Positions 1-6,420 of a stretch of DNA of 11,829 nucleotides are shown one piece after another. Numbering within the stretch: position 1 is the stretch's first letter; each line of letters opens with the position of its first letter. The notes beneath the pieces are model-generated. The model worked only from the letters and a program-made list of their open reading frames with translations, made no database searches and was not told the origin of the DNA. The stretch spans positions 1 to 11,829 of the forward strand of contig JARFRL010000025.1 of NCBI GenBank assembly GCA_029287275.1. The letters are read 5' to 3'. The translations under genes and the position numbers were made by a program. The stretch comes from Pontiella desulfatans. Its GTDB lineage: Bacteria > Verrucomicrobiota > Kiritimatiellia > Kiritimatiellales > Pontiellaceae.

Positions 1-2657
1 TACAAAACATAAATACGTTGGAAATAGGCGAAGGCTTCCTCGACCTCGCCGAGCTCCAACTTGCAAGCGCCCGACCAATACAACGCTTCGGGGGTCAGCG
101 GCCCGCGCCACTCGCGAATCCCCAACACCTCTTTATAGGCCTCGAGCGCGTCCTCGTGTCTGCCCAGCAGACGAAACGCGTCGCCACGCGCTTTGCGCGC
201 TTGTCCCACGGATTTGCTATAGCCGAACTTCAGCAGAATCTCCTCGGAAAGCTCGGCCGCCGCCAAATAACTGCCCTCTCCCATCAACGCGTCCATGTTC
301 GCGATCATGATATAGAGCATGTTGTTCGAAACCTCGAAGTTGGACATGAACCGCGCCGTCGCCTCGTGGACAATGGCGAAATCGCCGCGTTTGACGCCTT
401 CGCGGGCGATCAGAACCAACGTGCCCGGCCCGGACGCGGGAACGTTCTTGGCCTGAACGACCGAATTAACGAACACCTCGCGCTCGTCGCCTTCGGTGAT
501 GCTGGCGAACACGGTCTGATAGCGAAGCTCCAACGTGCGGGCGCCCCTTTCCGTCGCGGCCTTCAAGCGCTCGTCGAGCTGGTCCATGATGACGGAGTCG
601 TACGCTTTCCACTCATCACTCCGGAAATCGGTGGTGATCTCGTTCAGGATCACGTCCACGCCCCCTTTGTCCGCGTCGTGCCCGAACAGATCCACCACTT
701 CCAGATAGGATTGTAGCGCGCGCGGATAGTCGTCCATCGCCTTGAAGGCCTTGCCCTTCCAGTTCGCGGCGTTGGCGTAATCGCCTTGAGCGCCCCAATC
801 GGAGAGATAGTTGGTCATCAGCTCGACGATGTCGGCGAACCGCTTGTCCAGCTCGAGCACCTTGGCGGCTTGAAAGAGCGGATAGCTCACCTGCGTGATG
901 TTGTTCGCTTTGTCGCGGGCGCGGGCGTAGAAATCCAACGCGACGTCCAGATCGCCTTCGGCCGCGCGCAGATCGCCCAGCATGGCGTAGGCCTCCGAAA
1001 GCAGCGCGCTGTCCGGATAGGCTTGGACGAAGGAGCGGAACGTCTCTTCCGACTTTTCATACTTTTCCGCGCCGTATTGAGCGATGCCCAACCGATACGA
1101 GGCGTCCTCGGCGAAAACACGCGGATCGTATTTCGGGTTGCTTAAATATCCGTCGAACGCGGCCTCGGCCTCGTTGAATTGGCCCAAAAACAGCAACGAC
1201 ATCGAACGCCAGTATTCCGCCGATTCGTAATACCGGCTCTCGGGCCACTTGCGCAAAATCAGGGAAAAGTGCTCCAACGCGACCGCGTAATCCATGTCGA
1301 TGAAGCGGATGTATCCCATCAGATAGGAAATCTGGTCGATGTATTTGTGCTCGGGAGAAAGCTCCAGCGCGCGCTTGCCGCTTTCGTACGCCAGATCGAA
1401 TTGCTCCAGCTGCATGTGGACCTGCATCAGATTCAGCGTGATGTCGTCGAGGAACTCCCCGTCGGGACTTTGCTGGATATACTCGTAGCCCTCGGCCGTG
1501 GCGATCGCCCACTCCCCTTCGTCGAGCATCACCGCGAAGGCGGAATAGCGCGCCTGATCCGCGAGCTCGCTACCGGGATTCTCGTCGAAAATCCGGTGAT
1601 AAATCGCGTGCGCGGGCCAATTTCGGTTCAAATCGTTGTAGCACTGCGCGGTGCGCAGCGCCACGTCCATGTCGTAATCCTGGAAATTCTTGATGACCTC
1701 GTACTGCCCCTTCAGACGATCGAACAACTGCTGTTGTTTGCGCTGTTGCTCCTTGTAGGCGGTGAGCGTCTGCGTTCCGCCCGCGGCGAAGGGCCGCATG
1801 GAAAGCTTGGTTTGGCGCAACCGGTTTTCGTAGTGCTCGATCAATTCCTTCTTGGTCAGCACCAACCGATATAACAGAAGCGCCTTTTGATACTCACCCT
1901 GATTGTAATGGGAATCGCCCGCCTCGAGCAGCGCGACGTTCAGCCCGACGTCGTGACGCGCCGCCTGATCGCAATGCGGCAGGAAACGGAACAGGTTCGC
2001 GAAATCATCCATCCGGACGTAACAAGTAACCATCATCACCGCCGCGCCGGCCCGCACCGTGTCTTTTTTCGCGATCCGGAAAAGCGAACCCAGCGGCTTG
2101 ATGGCTTCGGCCCATTTTTCCTGTTGATAGCGCGCCTCGGCCAGCAACTGCGTCGCGGGAACCTTCAGGTCATCCGGCAACCGCGCGTTTTGAAGCACGA
2201 GCGCGGACTGCTCTTCAACCATGGGCCATTGCTGAACCATCGTCAGGCATTGCGCCGCCAAGACGCGGGCCGACTCGTGCTGAAGGTCTTCGGGGAACTC
2301 GTCCGCGAATCGGACGAAATTTTTACCGCCCGAGACGTACTCGCCCAACTTCATTTGGCAATAGGCCAACTGGTAAAGCGTGAAAGCCAGCGTCTGCCGG
2401 GCTTTTTTCTCGTCGTCGCCATCCAGACGAACCAGAATCTCCTCCAGGAACGGCAACGCGTCTTCGAGCTGCTCATTCTTCAGAAGTTCCTTCGAGGTCT
2501 CCAACAAAACGCTGGTCGACTCCGAGGACGGATCAAGGCGGGATAATTGGCTTCGCGTGACTCCTTTAATGAATTGTCCGTGAACGACGTTCGTCCCCAC
2601 GGCCAACAGCGCCACCCAAATAACAATCCCCCTACGCAATAGAAACGCATTCAACAT
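1..2657 (-). CDS. Large secreted TPR-repeat protein, partial (C-terminus beyond left edge)
   Basis: Reading the minus strand from the ATG at 2657 gives 885 uninterrupted codons to the window edge, so the gene is 3'-truncated by the window, not broken. The N-terminus (residues 1-27) looks like a Sec signal peptide: Arg8-Arg9, a hydrophobic stretch (residues 10-22) and a likely cleavage after VHG before Gln28. The rest is almost wholly helical-repeat sequence of TPR/Sel1-like type. Examples are an ALPFLEEIL helix near residue 66, paired helices with the pattern LGQFNEAEAAFDGYL near 490, PDSALLSEAYAMLGDL near 550, and RHEDALEAYKEVL near 835. A Gln/Lys-rich stretch (YKEQQRKQQQLFDRL) near residue 300 may be a coiled coil between repeat blocks. 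I infer a periplasmic or outer-membrane scaffold. Its specific role is not recognisable. No Shine-Dalgarno is evident before the ATG. It resembles in kind the TPR protein at 8221-10764, but I could not align the two. Confidence 0.88.
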   Translation of the reverse strand, partial: MLNAFLLRRGIVIWVALLAVGTNVVHGQFIKGVTRSQLSRLDPSSESTSVLLETSKELLKNEQLEDALPFLEEILVRLDGDDEKKARQTLAFTLYQLAYCQMKLGEYVSGGKNFVRFADEFPEDLQHESARVLAAQCLTMVQQWPMVEEQSALVLQNARLPDDLKVPATQLLAEARYQQEKWAEAIKPLGSLFRIAKKDTVRAGAAVMMVTCYVRMDDFANLFRFLPHCDQAARHDVGLNVALLEAGDSHYNQGEYQKALLLYRLVLTKKELIEHYENRLRQTKLSMRPFAAGGTQTLTAYKEQQRKQQQLFDRLKGQYEVIKNFQDYDMDVALRTAQCYNDLNRNWPAHAIYHRIFDENPGSELADQARYSAFAVMLDEGEWAIATAEGYEYIQQSPDGEFLDDITLNLMQVHMQLEQFDLAYESGKRALELSPEHKYIDQISYLMGYIRFIDMDYAVALEHFSLILRKWPESRYYESAEYWRSMSLLFLGQFNEAEAAFDGYLSNPKYDPRVFAEDASYRLGIAQYGAEKYEKSEETFRSFVQAYPDSALLSEAYAMLGDLRAAEGDLDVALDFYARARDKANNITQVSYPLFQAAKVLELDKRFADIVELMTNYLSDWGAQGDYANAANWKGKAFKAMDDYPRALQSYLEVVDLFGHDADKGGVDVILNEITTDFRSDEWKAYDSVIMDQLDERLKAATERGARTLELRYQTVFASITEGDEREVFVNSVVQAKNVPASGPGTLVLIAREGVKRGDFAIVHEATARFMSNFEVSNNMLYIMIANMDALMGEGSYLAAAELSEEILLKFGYSKSVGQARKARGDAFRLLGRHEDALEAYKEVLGIREWRGPLTPEALYWSGACKLELGEVEEAFAYFQRIYVL

Positions 2658-2727
2658 AGACGGCAGACTGTACTCAAGGCGCGAGAATTCAGGAAGACCA
2701 ATCTTCCAAAAAAAATCGATTCAAACC

Positions 2728-2754
2728 TTGCGCGGCAAGACCGCTTTGTATAAA
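2728..2754 (+). promoter_or_regulatory. Candidate sigma70-type promoter for rpmE
   Basis: A TTGCGC -35 (2728-2733) and TATAAA -10 (2749-2754) lie 15 bp apart, shorter than the ideal 17. An eight-A run at 2708-2715 sits just upstream like an UP element. Transcription would start near 2761, leaving a leader of about 30 nt that contains the rpmE ribosome-binding site. This is the only clearly AT-rich stretch in this part of the window and separates two divergent genes. The elements were read by eye only. Confidence 0.45.
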
Positions 2755-2776
2755 AACCACGCTCCCAATTGAACAC

Positions 2777-2780
2777 GAGG
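2777..2780 (+). promoter_or_regulatory. Shine-Dalgarno that sets the rpmE start
   Basis: GAGG lies 9 nt before the ATG at 2790. It supports that ATG over the in-frame TTG at 2769, which would add seven residues absent from L31 proteins and would place this site inside the coding sequence. Confidence 0.6.
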
Positions 2781-2789
2781 ATTTTAATC

Positions 2790-2996
2790 ATGAGAGCAAA
2801 CATTCATCCGAACTACGAAGAAGCCACGATTCGCTGCGCCTGCGGCAACGAGATCGCCACTCGTTCCACCGTCAAGGAGATGCACGTCAACACGTGCTCG
2901 AGCTGCCACCCCTTCTTTACCGGCAGCGCGAAGCTGATCGATACCGAAGGTCGCGTCGACCGCTTCAAAAAGCGTTTTACCGAAGGTATGTATTAA
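2790..2996 (+). CDS. rpmE: 50S ribosomal protein L31 (zinc-binding, C+ type)
   Basis: The 68-residue product has the classic L31 layout: MRANIHPNYEEATIRCACGN at the N-terminus, the HVNTCSSCHPFFTG core, and the basic tail RFKKRF. Cys16, Cys18, Cys36 and Cys39 form the zinc ribbon that defines the C+ form of L31. That form is normally the one used under zinc sufficiency and can be swapped for the C- paralogue when zinc is scarce. L31 binds the central protuberance of the large ribosomal subunit and bridges to the small subunit. Length and motifs are typical of the family. The gene is followed by an intrinsic terminator and then by prfA, a neighbour pair seen in many bacteria. A promoter candidate and a good ribosome-binding site precede it. 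Confidence 0.97.
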   Translation: MRANIHPNYEEATIRCACGNEIATRSTVKEMHVNTCSSCHPFFTGSAKLIDTEGRVDRFKKRFTEGMY

Positions 2997-3015
2997 TCGG
3001 AAACTGATTCGATCG

Positions 3016-3046
3016 CCGAACCCGCGCAAGCTGGTTCGGTTTTTTT
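3016..3046 (+). terminator. Intrinsic terminator after rpmE
   Basis: A 7-bp stem CCGAACC (3016-3022) / GGTTCGG (3033-3039) is followed directly by seven T residues (3040-3046). The loop can add a GC/GC pair closed by a GCAA tetraloop (3024-3031). It lies 20 nt after the rpmE stop. Transcription of prfA must therefore come from read-through or from a promoter not obvious in the 36 nt that remain. Confidence 0.85.
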
Positions 3047-3082
3047 GCGCCTAGACGAAAACCAACCCCCCGGGGCCCGACC

Positions 3083-4165
3083 ATGATCGACCACACCTAC
3101 CTCGAACAACTCCAATCCAAGCTTGGCGAACTCGAACAACGCATGTCGTTGCCCGCGGTGTCGGCGGATCCCAGAAAAATGCAGGAATGCATGCGGGAAT
3201 ACTCGCACCTCAAAAACCTGGCCGCGTGCGCCGAAAAAGTACTCGTCCTCGCCGACGCCAAAGCCGAGTCCGAGGCCATCCTCGCCGACGCCGACTCCGA
3301 CGCCGAACTGCGCGAAATGGCCGAAATGGAACTAGCCGACATCGAGGAAAGCCTGCCCCAAGCCGAACGCGACATGACGATCTCGCTCATTCCGCCGGAT
3401 CCGACCGACTCGCGCAACGTCATCATGGAAATCCGCGCCGGAACCGGCGGCGACGAGGCCGGCCTCTTCTGCGGCGATCTCTACCGCATGTACACCCGCT
3501 ACTTCGACGTCAAAGGCTGGCGCCATAAAGTGCTCGACGTCTCCCCCTCCGAATCCGGCGGCTATAAAGAAGTCTCCTTCTCGGTTGAAGGCGAAAACGT
3601 CTACAAAACCCTCAAACACGAAGGCGGCACCCACCGCGTCCAACGCGTGCCCCAAACCGAAACCCAAGGCCGCGTCCACACCTCCGCCGCGACCGTCGCC
3701 GTGTTGGCCGAGGTCGAAGACGTCGACATCGAAATCAAAACCGAGGATCTGCGCATCGACACCTACCGCGCCCAAGGCGCCGGCGGACAGCACGTCAACA
3801 CCACCGACTCCGCCATCCGCATCACCCACGTCCCCACCGGAACCGTGGTGCAATGCCAGGACGAACGCTCGCAGCACAAAAACAAAGCCGCGGCCATGAA
3901 AATGCTCCGCGCCAGAATCTACGACGAACAACAACGCAAAGCCGCCGCGGAACAGGCCTCCGAACGCAAATCCATGGTCGGGTCCGGCGACCGCTCCGAA
4001 AAGATCCGCACCTACAACTATCCCCAGAACCGCCTCACCGACCACCGCATCAACCTGACGCTCTACAAGCTCGACCGCGTCATGGAAGGCGCGCTCGAGG
4101 AAATCTTCACCGCGCTGCACGAGCACGACGTCGAACAACGCGTCAAACAGCAGATGGAATCCTAA
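3083..4165 (+). CDS. prfA: Peptide chain release factor 1
   Basis: The 360-residue protein matches RF1 in length and sequence along its whole extent. RF1 recognises UAA and UAG stop codons in the ribosomal A site and triggers hydrolysis of peptidyl-tRNA in the cytoplasm. The catalytic GGQ is at residues 234-236 within GAGGQHVNTTDSA. The codon-recognition tripeptide region reads RVPQTETQGRVHTSAATVAV, so the PxT motif is Pro190-Gln191-Thr192. This PxT form marks RF1, whereas RF2 carries SPF. The GTGGDEA segment and the C-terminal helical region are also typical. The ATG at 3083 gives the standard N-terminus. No Shine-Dalgarno is visible, and the 5' flank is the self-complementary CCCCGGGGCCC. 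The methyltransferase gene prmC, which often follows prfA and modifies the GGQ glutamine, is not present here. Confidence 0.97.
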   Translation: MIDHTYLEQLQSKLGELEQRMSLPAVSADPRKMQECMREYSHLKNLAACAEKVLVLADAKAESEAILADADSDAELREMAEMELADIEESLPQAERDMTISLIPPDPTDSRNVIMEIRAGTGGDEAGLFCGDLYRMYTRYFDVKGWRHKVLDVSPSESGGYKEVSFSVEGENVYKTLKHEGGTHRVQRVPQTETQGRVHTSAATVAVLAEVEDVDIEIKTEDLRIDTYRAQGAGGQHVNTTDSAIRITHVPTGTVVQCQDERSQHKNKAAAMKMLRARIYDEQQRKAAAEQASERKSMVGSGDRSEKIRTYNYPQNRLTDHRINLTLYKLDRVMEGALEEIFTALHEHDVEQRVKQQMES

Positions 4166-4200
4166 GACGGCGCGTTCGACGAAACGCCGCGCGCCGCCTA

Positions 4201-4222
4201 AAAACCGTTCGTTCTCGGTTTT
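4201..4222 (+). terminator. Possible weak terminator after prfA
   Basis: A 7-bp inverted repeat AAAACCG (4201-4207) / CGGTTTT (4216-4222) has an 8-nt loop and runs into a pyrimidine-rich CTTTCC. It lies 35 nt after the prfA stop. The stem is AT-rich and the U-tract overlaps its right arm, so termination may be partial. A GC-rich inverted repeat GGCGCG/CGCGCC at 4169-4195 lies just before it. Confidence 0.4.
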
Positions 4223-4270
4223 CTTTCCGCTCATTGGGACGTATATTTCACCCACCGAAAGGAATCAAAC

Positions 4271-4543
4271 ATGAGTGGAATGAAAAGCGCGTACGAACTG
4301 GCGATGGATCGCCTCGGCGGTGAAGCCAACGAGCTGACCGATGAGCAGAAGACCGCGATCGCCGAGATCGACGCGAAAATGAAGGCCAAGGTCGCCGAGA
4401 CCGAAATCATGTTCGATCAGCAACTGGCCGCGGAATCCGATCCCGCGAAAGCCGCCTTCGCCCAACAAACCCGCCAAGACCAGATCGCGAAGATCAAACG
4501 CGACGCGGAAGAAGAGAAGGAGAGCGTGAGACGAGATTCGTGA
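4271..4543 (+). CDS. Small charged alpha-helical protein, function unknown
   Basis: A 90-residue protein starts at an ATG preceded by GAAAGGAA (4257-4264), with AGGA spaced 7 nt from the start. This is one of the better ribosome-binding sites in the window. The N-terminus contains MKSAYELAMDRLGG, then LTDEQKTAIAEIDAKMKAKV, and residues from about 24 to 90 are rich in Ala, Glu, Lys, Asp and Gln with no Pro after residue 58. That composition suggests a helical hairpin or coiled coil. There is no signal peptide, membrane segment or cysteine, so it is probably cytosolic. I recall similar small proteins opening with MKSA-E-LAM in PVC-type genomes but know no function. It lies between prfA and nadB, 30 nt before the latter, and may be co-transcribed with nadB. 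Confidence 0.8.
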   Translation: MSGMKSAYELAMDRLGGEANELTDEQKTAIAEIDAKMKAKVAETEIMFDQQLAAESDPAKAAFAQQTRQDQIAKIKRDAEEEKESVRRDS

Positions 4544-4568
4544 ACAACTCACGGCTCACTCATTCACG
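4525..4568 (+). promoter_or_regulatory. Interleaved inverted repeats before nadB (possible pseudoknot or switch)
   Basis: CGTGAG (4525-4530) is complementary to CTCACG (4548-4553), and CGTGAA (4539-4544) is complementary to TTCACG (4563-4568). The second left arm lies in the loop of the first stem and its partner lies outside, which is H-type pseudoknot order. The arms share CGTGA/TCACG, so alternative pairings are possible, including a tight hairpin 4539-4553. The element ends 5 nt before the nadB ATG, where no Shine-Dalgarno is visible. A regulatory role is an inference; six-base arms can arise by chance. Confidence 0.25.
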
Positions 4569-4573
4569 CGCGC

Positions 4574-6193
4574 ATGAAAACCACTCCCAGAAACATTGAT
4601 TTCCTCGTCATAGGCTCCGGACTCGCCGGACTCACCGCCGCGCTGGAGCTTGGCCGGCACGGTAAGGTGCTGGTCGCGAGCAAAGTCGACGCCTCCGAAT
4701 GCAACAGCTTCTACGCGCAAGGCGGCATCGCCTGCGTGATCGGGCACGACGACTCGGTTGAAGCGCACGTGGAAGACACCCTCGCGACGGGCTACGGCCT
4801 TGGCAACCCCGAGGTCGTCAAACAAATCGTCCAGAGCGGTTACGACCGCGTTCACGAACTGGAAGAACTCGGCATCGAGTTCGACCTGCGCAAACGCAAG
4901 GGCAAGGAAAACGAATACGACCTCGGACAGGAAGGCGGACACTCGCGCCGCCGCGTCCTCCACGCGGGCGACATCACCGGCCAGTCCATGATGCAGGTGC
5001 TCATCACCCGCGTCCGCGAATGCGAGAACATCGAAGTCCGCGAAAACCTCATGGCGGTCGACCTCGTCACCAGCGGCTGGATCAAACAACCCGGCCAGAA
5101 CCGTTGCGTCGGCGCGTACTTCCTCGACAAAAAGACGGAGGAGATTTTCCCGATTCAGGCGACCTGCACCGTGCTCGCTACCGGCGGGCTCGGCAAGGTT
5201 TACCCCTACACCTCCAACCCCGACGTCGCGACCGGCGACGGCGTCGCGATGGCGTGGCGGGCCGGCCTGCCGATCCGCAACATGGAATTCGTGCAGTTCC
5301 ACCCCACCTGCCTCTACCACCCCCAGGCGAAATCGTTCCTCATCTCCGAAGCCGTCCGCGGCGAGGGCGCCGAACTCAAAGACATCCGCGGCAACCCCTT
5401 CATGAAGGATTTCGACGCGCGCGGCTCGCTCGCCACCCGCGACGTCACCGCCCGCGCCATCGACTTCGTGATGAAGAAACACGGCGATCCGTACGTCTAC
5501 CTCGACATCACCCACCGCTCCGAGTCGTTCCTGCGCGAGCGCTTCCCGAATCTCTACGCGGCGTGCCTGCGCTACGGAATCAACATGGCCTCCGACCCGA
5601 TTCCGGTCGTTCCCGCGGCGCACTACTCCTGCGGCGGCGTCGTCGCCGACGTCAATGGCGAGACCGCCCTGCCCGGCCTCTACGCCTGCGGCGAGGTCGC
5701 CAGCACCGGCCTGCACGGCGCCAACCGCCTCGCCAGCAACTCGCTGCTCGAAGCGCTCGTCTGCGGACACGAAACCGCGGTCGAAATCGCGAAGGTCTGG
5801 CGGAACTACGCCGAAGAGGTTTCGATTCCCGACTGGAAGCGCGGCGACGCGATCTCATCCGACGAAGCCGTCGTGGTCGAACACAACTGGAACGAGGTGC
5901 GCGCCGCGATGTGGGACTACGTCGGCATCGTGCGCACCGAACGCCGTCTCGCCCGCGCCCGCGCCCGGATCCGGAATCTGCGGCAGGAGATCAAGCAATA
6001 CTACGGCGACTATCTCGTCACCGCGGACTTGTTGGAGTTGCGCAACATCGCCGACGTCGCGGAATTGATCATACGCTCCGCCGAACAGCGCAAAGAAAGC
6101 CGCGGCCTGCACTACATGGCCGACCATCCCGAAACCGCGGACTACCTCTCGAGCACCATCATCCACGACACGCCCGGCGGACCGCTGACCTAG
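4574..6193 (+). CDS. nadB: L-aspartate oxidase
   Basis: The 539-residue flavoprotein catalyses oxidation of L-aspartate to iminoaspartate, the first step of de novo NAD synthesis, whose product is condensed by NadA (quinolinate synthase). The FAD-binding Rossmann motif GSGLAG is at residues 14-19, and the SFYAQGGIA segment near 45-53 is typical. Catalytic and substrate residues of the NadB/succinate dehydrogenase family align one position below E. coli numbering: Glu120 (EGGHSRRR), His243 (QFHPTC), Arg289 (SLATRD), His350 (AAHYSCGG) and Arg385 (HGANRLASNSLLEAL). The EGGHSRRR and SNSLLEAL patterns, and the lack of SdhA-type features, favour NadB over a succinate dehydrogenase flavoprotein. Length equals the family norm. 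nadA and nadC are not in the window. Its stop overlaps the stop of the converging zinc-ribbon gene by 4 nt. Confidence 0.95.
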   Translation: MKTTPRNIDFLVIGSGLAGLTAALELGRHGKVLVASKVDASECNSFYAQGGIACVIGHDDSVEAHVEDTLATGYGLGNPEVVKQIVQSGYDRVHELEELGIEFDLRKRKGKENEYDLGQEGGHSRRRVLHAGDITGQSMMQVLITRVRECENIEVRENLMAVDLVTSGWIKQPGQNRCVGAYFLDKKTEEIFPIQATCTVLATGGLGKVYPYTSNPDVATGDGVAMAWRAGLPIRNMEFVQFHPTCLYHPQAKSFLISEAVRGEGAELKDIRGNPFMKDFDARGSLATRDVTARAIDFVMKKHGDPYVYLDITHRSESFLRERFPNLYAACLRYGINMASDPIPVVPAAHYSCGGVVADVNGETALPGLYACGEVASTGLHGANRLASNSLLEALVCGHETAVEIAKVWRNYAEEVSIPDWKRGDAISSDEAVVVEHNWNEVRAAMWDYVGIVRTERRLARARARIRNLRQEIKQYYGDYLVTADLLELRNIADVAELIIRSAEQRKESRGLHYMADHPETADYLSSTIIHDTPGGPLT

Positions 6194-6199
6194 GTCCGC
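6177..6199. terminator. Hairpin spanning the overlapping convergent stop codons
   Basis: A perfect 7-bp GC-rich inverted repeat GCGGACC (6177-6183) / GGTCCGC (6193-6199) has a 9-nt loop that carries both stop codons, within a CCTAGG palindrome (6189-6194). It is symmetric, so it could form in transcripts from either strand. No T-tract follows on either side, so classical intrinsic termination is doubtful. A U-less terminator or an RNA 3'-end stabiliser is possible. Confidence 0.4.
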
Positions 6200-6420
6200 A
6201 CCGCTTCGTTCAGGTGGCCGCACCGCGGGCAACGGTCCATCGGCCGGTTGCGGGCGAAGGCGTAGACGTGACCGCAATCGGCGCACTTGTAGATGCTCTC
6301 GCGCTCGCGCGCGGAATGGTGGATCGTTCGCAGATTGTAGTATAACGCGAGCGTGGCCGTGATCAGCAGCGGCACGCTGACGAACACCACCAGAACAGCC
6401 CCGATATCGAGCGGAATCAT
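6190..6420 (-). CDS. Membrane-anchored zinc-ribbon protein
   Basis: This 76-residue protein has one N-terminal hydrophobic segment (about residues 6-27) followed by a polar linker and a C-terminal zinc ribbon. Cys46 and Cys49 (CADCG) pair with Cys64 and Cys67 (CPRCG), the CxxC-x14-CxxC pattern of a rubredoxin-like or zinc-ribbon knuckle. The positive residues after the hydrophobic segment suggest that the ribbon faces the cytoplasm. Its ATG overlaps the TGA of the TonB-like gene (ATGA, 6417-6420), and GGAGGAG stands 8 nt upstream, so it is very likely translated as the last gene of the envelope operon. Function is unknown. It could be an accessory or regulatory subunit of the ExbB/ExbD complex, or merely a passenger. 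Confidence 0.85.
   Translation of the reverse strand: MIPLDIGAVLVVFVSVPLLITATLALYYNLRTIHHSARERESIYKCADCGHVYAFARNRPMDRCPRCGHLNEAVRT

Noticed and set aside
18..2546. Several plus-strand ORFs of 119-231 codons at the left end
   Set aside because: All lie opposite the uninterrupted 885-codon minus-strand TPR frame and show no motifs.
2727..2739. CTTGC-GCG-GCAAG hairpin upstream of rpmE
   Set aside because: Only 5 bp with a 3-nt loop, no T-tract, and it overlaps the promoter candidate; likely incidental.
3332..4255. 307-codon minus-strand ORF opposite prfA
   Set aside because: It is the antisense of prfA, rich in Val, Gly, Phe and Asp as expected from the complement of a GC-rich gene. It shows no family motif, while the plus strand is clearly RF1.
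4556..5770. 404-codon minus-strand ORF opposite nadB
   Set aside because: Antisense shadow of nadB with Val/Gly/Ala/Asp-rich composition and no recognisable domain.
5020..6345. 441-codon plus-strand ORF, very Arg/Pro-rich
   Set aside because: Out-of-frame reading of nadB; the composition is typical of frame-shifted GC-rich coding sequence.
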